Below, piece by piece: positions 56,403 through 64,000 of a stretch of DNA of 64,000 nucleotides. Below the pieces are notes generated by a model. That model did not search any database. It was not told the origin of the DNA and saw only the letters and a list, made by a program, of their open reading frames with translations. The position numbers and the translations under genes were made by a program. This stretch comes from Hyalella azteca (Eukaryota > Arthropoda > Malacostraca > Amphipoda > Hyalellidae). Location of the stretch: assembly GCF_000764305.2 (NCBI RefSeq), contig NW_025939448.1, forward strand, positions 1-64,000, in the 5' to 3' direction. Positions within the stretch are counted from its first letter, which is position 1. Each line of letters opens with the position of its first letter.

Positions 56403-58440
56403 ATTTCGAAACGTTGCAAACTATTAAAATGTCATTCGGAAACCTGCTTTTCGATCTCCCGACGCCAGCAAGAAATTTGGTTCGACTCATTGAAAAAAAC
56501 GAACAAGAAGATTGTTAATAAAAAGCATGCTCTGGTCTTCAATCAAACTTGCATAAGAGAAAAGCTTCTGCCTAAATACACCAATATTTAAGTATTTGTG
56601 CAGTGATTATTTGGTGAGTTCGATATAAAGGCACACGAACTTTCCCACACTCCTACTGCAGATCGAACTCCGCGAGCTGTTAAAATCTCCCGGTCTACTT
56701 CTTCTGATAACCGTAAACCATCGAAGACCAGCGTATGATTCTTCTCCTTAATATTTCGTTACTTGATGGCTATTAATATTTATTAATTCTTCTCATTGAT
56801 ATTTAATTAATTAATTGCTTTTATTAACTGATGATTTTTCTCATTAATATTTCATGGAAACTCGCTATGATGTAAAGCCGCACTAGTTGAAGCGCAAACT
56901 AGCGAATGATAATTTTTACTGATTTTTTTTATTTAATGATTCAGCAAATTCAATAATTTATTTCTTGATTCTTTATTCAGGAAGAATGTTTCGTTATATT
57001 TGATGGTGGCCGGATGAGCGATCTTCCGCTAACACGCCTTTGCAAACTGTGACCCACCAACCAAATTGAACGTTCATTTTTAACCCTGTTAATTAAAGTG
57101 GCATTACCCGCATCATTTTCTAGGTTGTCCGTAATGTTTTCTGAGTTTGGGTTTGTTTTATCAGATGAATAGAATTGACCTTGATATGAGTTAATTCAAA
57201 CGAATAGCCCGACTCCTTTGAATCGATTTGCCCGAGTTTTGCACCGCAACTATGGAGTTTAAAGTTTTCTATGATAAACACGCGCTCAACGTCGACTGGG
57301 GTGAACTGATTGCCTACCCCAACAAAAAGTTGGAAAAAATTTATTCATGCGCGTAATTGCCATTTCCAATAAGGATGAAGCTGTGGTATGGTTTGAAAAA
57401 AGCTGCAATTGAGTCTTTATTCGGATAGTTGTTGAAAACGTCCTTGAGTGCATCTCAGTTTTGAAATTTATCGACAAAGGAGTCCACTTTTGTGGAGAAC
57501 AATACGGTGGTTGTCATCTATGTCTTGACGAACAAATGTTTTTAATAATATCTAGCAACCAAGACTATTAACTTAAATGAAACTAGTGTGCACCCGCACC
57601 CAAGAATACCTTAACAAATACGACTAATAATGCTTATTCGAGCATTGATATAAAGTAATTGGTAAGTAAATTGCAAGTGAAAGAGAAATATAAAAAATAA
57701 AATACTTTCGTGTCCCGCTTTCAGGACTTTCTGGCCATGATCAGCCGACGACATACGTGGGTTTACCGCGAGTTATGATGAAGCAAGTCCCACTTATTAG
57801 CCAAACGTCGATTTTGCCGAAGTTCTGCCAAAAGATCGATAATTGCGCCTGACACATTAATGCGACACGGGATATGACGGGTCGGCAGCACAACTACTTT
57901 GTTCCGCTGGACAAAACGATAGCGGCATGAGTCTGGAAATATTTAGTCCACATTCCATGTAGCGATTGTTGGACGAAATGATGGTGGAACGAGTCTTGAA
58001 ATGTTTTGTCCACATTCCTTGCAGCGATTGCTGAAAAAAAAATGATTGCACACAGAGTCTGTAAATGTTCCGTCGCCTTTTCTTGCCCTGACTGCTGACC
58101 AAAATGATATCAGTGAGTCTAGGTATGTTTAACCCACGTTTTTTGTTGTGATACATAGTAATTAGTGTATACAAACGTACATACATAGATACAGTTTATA
58201 AATAGATTGTCTCTTTAGGTATTCATCATTTCTCCAAACTATAGATACTTCAATATTATACGAAGCTAAAAGAGCCATGAAAAAATTCGTCGTGTTTCTC
58301 ACTATTGTGGCTGTTGTCGAAAATAACATAGTTTTAAGGCAATCTGAAAGATTTCAATATAAGTATTCAATATTCTAATTTTTCTGCAATTAGGCCTAAA
58401 ACTATTATTTTCATTCAAGATAAAATTCAAACACCTAGAT
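56403..58440. repeat. Tandem extra copy of the block C intron segment
   Basis: 56600-58330 repeats 34470-36000 and 54500-55990, so this haplotype or gene copy carries the roughly 1.7-kb segment twice. The GC-rich core (57715-57930) is again the best conserved part. 56403-56600 and 58330-58440 are unique. No exon recognised. Confidence 0.75.
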
Positions 58441-58735
58441 TCAAATTTATAAATATCCTGGCACATTCCTGGTGATTTTGCGTTGTAGCGGGCTTTTGTT
58501 CTTGATTCCTCTGGAGGTAGAAGAACTGGGAGACCAACAACTAACCATCGCCAGTCTTCTCCAGCTTTTCATCCAGTCAGCATCTGGCCGGTGACGGGCG
58601 ACTTTCGCTAGTATACGCCGGGTTTTTATGACCGACGCTTGATTTTTCGTAGCATGTAAAGTAGATCAACGAGGGGCTAAAGTCTACGCGTCCGTGCATG
58701 ATCTTGTGGGTCTCGGTCGGAGCACCCGTCATCTC
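58441..58735. other. GC-richer unrecognised segment
   Basis: Unique in the window and GC-richer than its surroundings. On the minus strand a frame reads ETHKIMHGRVDFSP, slightly reminiscent of the tail of some LINE proteins, but nothing else supports that. Unassigned. Confidence 0.3.
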
Positions 58736-59865
58736 GTAAGTCCGCGGCACTGCAGAGTCGTAAGTCCGCGGCACTGCAGAGTCGTAAGTCCGCGGCACCG
58801 CAGAGTCGTAAGTCCGCGGCACCGCAGAGTCGTAAGTCCGCGGCACCGCAGAGTCGTAAGTCCGCGGCACCGCAGAGTCGTAAGTCCGCGGCACCGCAGA
58901 GTCGTAAGTCCGCGGCACCGCAGAGTCGTAAGTCCGCGGCACCGCAGAGTCGTAAGTCCGCGGCACCGCAGAGTCGTAAGTCCGCGGCACCGCAGAGTCG
59001 TAAGTCCGCGGCACCGCAGAGTCGTAAGTCCGCGGCACCGCAGAGTCGTAAGTCCGCGGCACCGCAGAGTCGTAAGTCCGCGGCACCGCAGAGTCGTAAG
59101 TCCGCGGCACCGCAGAGTCGTAAGTCCGCGGCACCGCAGAGTCGTAAGTCCGCGGCACCGCAGAGTCGTAAGTCCGCGGCACCGCAGAGTCGTAAGTCCG
59201 CGGCACCGCAGAGTCGTAAGTCCGCGGCACCGCAGAGTCGTAAGTCCGCGGCACCGCAGAGTCGTAAGTCCGCGGCACCGCAGAGTCGTAAGTCCGCGGC
59301 ACCGCAGAGTCGTAAGTCCGCGGCACCGCAGAGTCGTAAGTCCGCGGCACCGCAGAGTCGTAAGTCCGCGGCACCGCAGAGTCGTAAGTCCGCGGCACCG
59401 CAGAGTCGTAAGTCCGCGGCACCGCAGAGTCGTAAGTCCGCGGCACCGCAGAGTCGTAAGTCCGCGGCACCGCAGAGTCGTAAGTCCGCGGCACCGCAGA
59501 GTCGTAAGTCCGCGGCACCGCAGAGTCGTAAGTCCGCGGCACCGCAGAGTCGTAAGTCCGCGGCACCGCAGAGTCGTAAGTCCGCGGCACCGCAGAGTCG
59601 TAAGTCCGCGGCACCGCAGAGTCGTAAGTCCGCGGCACCGCAGAGTCGTAAGTCCGCGGCACCGCAGAGTCGTAAGTCCGCGGCACCGCAGAGTCGTAAG
59701 TCCGCGGCACCGCAGAGTCGTAAGTCCGCGGCACCGCAGAGTCGTAAGTCCGCGGCACCGCAGAGTCGTAAGTCCGCGGCACCGCAGAGTCGTAAGTCCG
59801 CGGCACCGCAGAGTCGTAAGTCCGCGGCACCGCAGAGTCGTAAGTCCGCGGCACCGCAGAGTCGT
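58736..59865. repeat. 24-bp minisatellite, about 47 near-perfect units
   Basis: Units containing CGCAGAGTCGTAAGTCC. Only the first two or three differ (GCACTGCAG). All the rest appear identical, ending in an N. Frames of roughly 390-425 codons stay open on both strands (RRVVSPRH on plus, PRTYDSAV and TTLRCRGL on minus), purely because 24 is divisible by three. Confidence 0.97.
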
Positions 59866-59866
59866 N
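59866..59866. other. Single-N join at the end of the 24-bp array
   Basis: The array ends mid-unit at the N and is followed by a single 85-bp unit (59870-59955). The expected neighbours (counterparts of 36500-37300) are absent here. Confidence 0.8.
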
Positions 59867-62344
59867 TGAGAAAGTTCAGCAGAGATATGAGACCTCAAGA
59901 AGTTCGGCATATAATGCAAATTCATACGTCGCGGCAATGGATGAGATGAAGTGAGAAAGTTTGTGGCAGGAAATACAGCCGTAGAAGTCAGCAATGCAAG
60001 CCATGCATGGAATGCGGGTCACGAGACGCTCCAGCCTGCACAACTATTCGATATATTTTCCAATTTGTGCATATTTTGATTATGTATTGCAACTATTTTA
60101 TCCAACATGTCATTTTTTATTTCTGATGCTATTACGTACCTCTTTTGTATTACATATTACTTTTTATCGAATAAAGAAATTCTAAATTATTGACATATAT
60201 TTTATATTATTAATTATTAGTATATTATATAATAATAATTAATTTATAATTATATTTATTACTATAATTAATTAATAATCATATACTGACAATTCAACTA
60301 TTGCATTTTTTTAACAGCATATGAAAATAGTATCCTTTTTTGCAGAGTCTTAAAACCCGTTCACTTAACTTTTCTTATCACCATTTAATTTTGCACTCAT
60401 GAATTTCATATCTATAGGGATAATAACTGTTGCTCATCATACATTTTTGCATCCATATAATTTTTTTCGAAACAGTAGCGGTTCACTAATTTTTAAAATA
60501 AATTTTGGGGCGCAGTGAGATACGTAATTTTTCCGGCTCTCATCTCTTATAACAATAATTGTAATTGTGTATAATTATAGAATTACAATTATAATAATTA
60601 TAATTGTGATATGAAATGAAATGCTCCACTGCTACGGACACTCGTGCTGAATGAACCGACGAGTTTCGAAACCCTTGATCAGTATGGACAAGACCTGTAA
60701 AAAAATCTTCATAAAAACACCCAACCGGGTTAGCAATGGCAAATATTTTGCAAGTTTCTTCAATCCTTTTAATGGAATTTGAAACCTAGGAATCAAGTTG
60801 GAATGTAAATCCCTGGCGTTCCCGACGCCCGAGGTTTGTTGGACCTGAACGTCTTGAATCTCGGAGCTGCGGCAGAAACTGCAGCTCATTTCAAGCGATT
60901 ACATGAAGCCTGTATTAATTAATATCAATTAAAATAAACCTAAAAGAATAATTGTGGGGGTATTTTGAAACATTTAGTGACGGATGACTTCTCAAACTTT
61001 TTATCTTTCATTATATGTTCCAATCTAAAATTAAAGTAATTAATTAAAATTATTATTAAAAATATAAAAAAATTAAAAATATAAAATTAATTAAATTAAT
61101 TAATTAGCGTGCATAAAAAAAACCTGTAAATGAAAGCCTCGTTTTGGTAGCTTTTGTTATAGAGACAATTTCAAAAACAACTCTCGATTGTTCGACCGCA
61201 CAAGATGCCAACACATTCGTCTTAATTTTATAGATTTTTCAGTTAATTGCAAAACTTATATCGTAAACTTGGCATGTAGTGATTTACATAATTCAACTCG
61301 TTTCTGGCCTTTTTCATTCAGAAAGAGATTATGCAACGGCTAAACATTTTTAGGTACGTCACGAAGTTCCTACTACGCACCCTTTTCTGCACGGATTCTA
61401 AATTTATTCCACGCGCAATTTCCTATCTGATTCGGGGATTCATCCCTAGTGAGACTTTTGGAAAAGGTTTTTGAGATTTTCAACAATGTCAATTCTACGG
61501 GAGATTTTCTGAATGATTCAAAGGTTTATCCCAGGGTTCATTTTTTGCAGAATTTAAAGGTTCATCGAACGCTAGATTTACTGCATAGTTCAAAGGTTCA
61601 TCTCATGAACGATTATTTTGTACGGTTACATGGTTAATTCCATGTGTGATTTTTTGTTAGTTTCAGAGGATCATCCCATGCACGATGCTCTGCCTGATTA
61701 ACGGTTCATCTGACGTTCATCAGAGAAGCTTATTAGTTCTATCGAAGTCACCCTAATTATTTCGTCACAAATGGCCCTAATGACTCCCTCTGAAGTCACC
61801 CTAATGACTCCATCTGAAGTCACGCCATTGCCTTCATTGACTTCGATCCTCGAAACTTCCTAGCTTGCGCTCGCGTTTCACGTTGACATCAAACGCAGGA
61901 AATTAAATCACCTGACGAAACTTTGTTGCAAAAAATATTTCATCCTTCATAAAATTTTGCGCTCTTGCTTGTTTGTCTCAGATGTGTTTAGACTGAGCGT
62001 GGCGCGGCAATGATCTTCGGTAGTTCAACTTTCTCGAATAAATTAGCGAATGAGTTTTTGCGAATGATGAGTATTAGCGAATGATGAGTATTATTATTAT
62101 ATACGAACAATTATTTCTGCCAATGATGAGTATGATCGAATTTTGTGTTTACAAAGCCTAGATTAAATACCTGACCATCAGCGATAAGGGAAACATGGCT
62201 CTGCTTCGACGAGAAAATAATTATCAATTGATTCTGAATATAAATAATTATATTATTAATTATTCGCTCACCTGGGCGCGTTTTTTTAACATAATTTTGA
62301 TTTCATGGAATTTCTAATGTTGTTTGTTTGTTGCCTGCACTGAC
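59867..62344. repeat. Intron, duplicated block C copy 2 (second part)
   Basis: Counterpart of 37385-40086, with the 36-bp degenerate repeat at 61370-61660, a TGAAGTCACCCTAATGACTC repeat at 61745-61830, and two 17-bp units at 62043-62095. No exon recognised. Confidence 0.8.
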
Positions 62345-62421
62345 CTGTTCTCTGAAGTAACCTTTTCTCTGCACTAACCTGTTCTCTGCACTAACCTGTT
62401 CTCTGCACTAACCTGTTCAAC
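62345..62421. repeat. 17-bp donor-derived minisatellite, copy 2
   Basis: On the minus strand, starting from the exon B donor: ACAG|GTTGA, then three to four units AACAG|GTTAGTGCAGAG, then AAAAG|GTTACTTC. Each unit keeps a 5' splice-site-like core. Confidence 0.9.
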
Positions 62422-62560
62422 CTGTTCTCTTCTCCGCCTTGTCCTGTATGGTGACTGCGTTTATGGACAACAGCTCTCCTCTGCCCTTGGCGTTCACGGA
62501 GTATATCACTCCTGCGAACGTCGACCCCGGCACCAGATCTGAGGCTGACATCGTCGGCAC
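62422..62560 (-). CDS. Exon B: second half of the Fn3 domain, Sidestep-like protein
   Basis: 139-bp exon. The acceptor is TTGCCCGCAG (CAG at 62561-62563) and the donor GAACAG|GTTGAAC. Phase 0 start, phase 1 end. Protein: VPTMSASDLVPGSTFAGVIY then SVNAKGRGELLSINAVTIQD then KAEKRT. DLVPGSTF and Y-x-V-N-A-K-G-R are the E-F turn and F strand of an Fn3 domain, and the KAEKRT end leads into the transmembrane exon in Side family proteins. Exon A (phase 0 end) joins this, and this joins the transmembrane exon (phase 1 start) without breaking frame. Only this copy survives in the window; the other is replaced by adapter sequence at 40174. Confidence 0.8.
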
Positions 62561-63059
62561 CTGCGGGCAAATTTTCATTTGCACATGAATATTTAATTGC
62601 CATTGAATATTAATTAGCACAAGAAAATTTAATTGTGCAAGTATAGTTTTTGCACACGAATATTTCTTCATGAGTCTTTGATTCTGTTCATGAATATTTC
62701 ATTGAACATAAATATTCCGTTGCATAACAAAATTTTAGTTACAGAAAATGTTTTGAAACGAATTTTCTAAAAAAAAAACTTATTACAAGATATTAGCATT
62801 TTATAGTGTTAACATCTTAAATTTGGTCCTCTCCTTATGTTGATATTTATATAATTCCAAGCATCAAATTGCATTTTTTTTATTTTTACTGAAACTACGT
62901 AAATCATCTACAGAACTTGAGAGTTAGTAATAATAATTCTGACGAATAAATAAAATTCCTCTTCTGAACAAATTTAGCAGCAATAGTTGAAACGTTAAAT
63001 GCATCTTCTGAATTATAACAGCTTATGTCATGATCTATGCTTATGAATTATGATCTATG
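62561..63059. other. AT-rich intron stretch
   Basis: No exon recognised. 62575-62720 has a weak repeat of the type CATGAATATTTAATTG. Confidence 0.5.
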
Positions 63060-63099
63060 AGTTATTCTAACATTATGCACGCATAATGTTAGAATAACT
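63060..63099. other. 40-bp near-perfect palindrome
   Basis: Arms AGTTATTCTAACATTATGC and GCATAATGTTAGAATAACT, 19 bp each and fully complementary, around AC. No T-run follows and there is no nearby gene, so its role is unknown. Confidence 0.9.
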
Positions 63100-63469
63100 A
63101 GAAAACTCTTATCTTACAGAGCTCAGAAAGCGAAGATTCTGAAGCTTTTATGAAAAACTTGGATGAAATTTTTAATTCGAGACGAAGCTAACTTTCAATA
63201 ATTGCCCTCGCGATGGTATCGGTAATAAGTGGATAATTTTCCTTCCAGCATGTATTGTTTCTGATACTCAATTTTATTGTAAAGCTCATGTATATCATTT
63301 TAAACAAAGTTATAAATGCATCCATTCGTTTATAAGTGCAATATTTTCGTCATTTCTTTCTGATACAAATAATTCATAATATAATAGTAATGTAAGAGGT
63401 TTTCTTCGTAAACAATTATAAAAATGAAAATGTATTTAAAATAATTCTTGATAATTCAGCAGCGATGAA
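63100..63469. other. AT-rich intron stretch
   Basis: Nothing recognised. Confidence 0.5.
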
Positions 63470-63860
63470 TAATTCATAATAATTCTCCTCAAATATGATT
63501 ATGTAGAAATACTTTTCTTCCATGAATTACTTCTTTTTATACCTTCCTGTATATGGAGCCCATAGTATCCATGAAGAAGTATGAAGCTGCGATGAATAAT
63601 TCGTAATAAATATGTCTCCTCAATTATAATTATGAAGAAATTTCTTTCTTTTGTGAATTACTGTTTCTTATACCTTCCTGTATATGGAGCCCATAGTATC
63701 CATGAAGAAGTATGAAGCTGCGATGAATAATTCGTAATAAATATGTCTCCTCAATTATAATTATGAAGAAATTTCTTTCTTTTGTGAATTACTGTTTCTT
63801 ATACCTTCCTGTATATGGAGCCCATAGTATCCATGAAGAAGTATGAAGCTGCGATGAGGT
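63470..63860. repeat. 131-bp tandem repeat, about three units
   Basis: ATATGGAGCCCATAGTATCC occurs at 63551, 63682 and 63813. The last two units are nearly identical and the first is diverged at its left part. The last 140 bp of the window after it show nothing recognisable. Confidence 0.95.
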
Positions 63861-64000
63861 CTAGCGCGGCAGTTGCGTAGAAGCGATCAAGCTCAATGTT
63901 TGGTGATACGAAGCTTGTTGATGTCCTACACTTACAGAAGCTACCTAGATCCTGCTATCTAGTGCTGGACATAACACTACATCTTCCTATGGAGTTTGTT

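Noticed and set aside
58577..58735. Minus-strand ETHKIMHGRVDFSP as a second LINE fragment
   Set aside because: Only a short resemblance, no further RT or tail motifs in the expected positions.
58577..59994. Open frames of roughly 390-425 codons on both strands
   Set aside because: They are translations of a 24-bp tandem array, whose period keeps frames open; no non-repeat protein content.

Overview
This looks like eukaryotic, intron-type DNA from an arthropod. It is AT-rich, packed with tandem repeats, and carries only short spliced coding islands. The islands belong to a Sidestep-like (Side family) Ig/Fn3 transmembrane protein, which points to an arthropod; a crustacean would fit but cannot be proven from the window. 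I see no complete gene, no rRNA or tRNA, no CRISPR array and no bacterial feature.

All coding islands lie on the minus strand. Splice phases chain the membrane-proximal part of one protein: an Ig-domain end (45530-45605), the first half of an Fn3 domain (47195-47355 and 49673-49833), the second Fn3 half (62422-62560), a proline-rich juxtamembrane plus transmembrane exon (32909-33088 and 53052-53231), and a Gly/Cys/Pro-rich cytoplasmic tail ending in a PDZ-ligand-like ESSV (3548-4135 and 15089-15677). Such proteins act at the cell surface in axon guidance and adhesion. The N-terminal Ig domains are not in the window.

Almost everything occurs twice at roughly 90-99 % identity: 1-4530 with 11552-16840; 20355-22700 with 23590-25490; 33089-40173 with 53232-62421; 45609-48000 with 48160-50460. 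A composite repeat module recurs at 22.7, 25.5 and 27.65 kb. The exons are out of transcriptional order. I read this as two haplotypes or two recent gene copies left uncollapsed and interleaved by the assembler. Four intact Nextera mate-pair junction adapters (22816 and three at 40.17-40.61 kb), single Ns that end tandem arrays (17938, 19893, 59866) and a 125-N gap (52735-52859) support assembly error. One copy of the second Fn3 exon is lost at the adapter at 40174.

Region by region: 0-16.8 kb holds two copies of the last exon and its flanks. 16.2-20.0 kb is a run of six or more unrelated minisatellites. 20-30 kb is the repeated module region. 30.42-32.58 kb is a decayed non-LTR retrotransposon inserted in a minisatellite that grows out of the splice donor of the transmembrane exon. 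33-40 kb is an intron. 40-45 kb holds adapter-riddled repeats and unrecognised sequence. 45-50.5 kb holds the Ig and Fn3 exon copies. 50.5-62.6 kb is the second intron copy, with a 1.1-kb perfect 24-bp array. 62.6-64 kb is AT-rich.

Two biological patterns stand out from the artefacts. First, at least eight copies of a short inverted-repeat element (MITE-like, about 150-205 bp) are scattered in the window, one with an empty counterpart site. Second, tandem repeats have grown out of the 5' splice sites of two exons, so that donor motifs are serially repeated.
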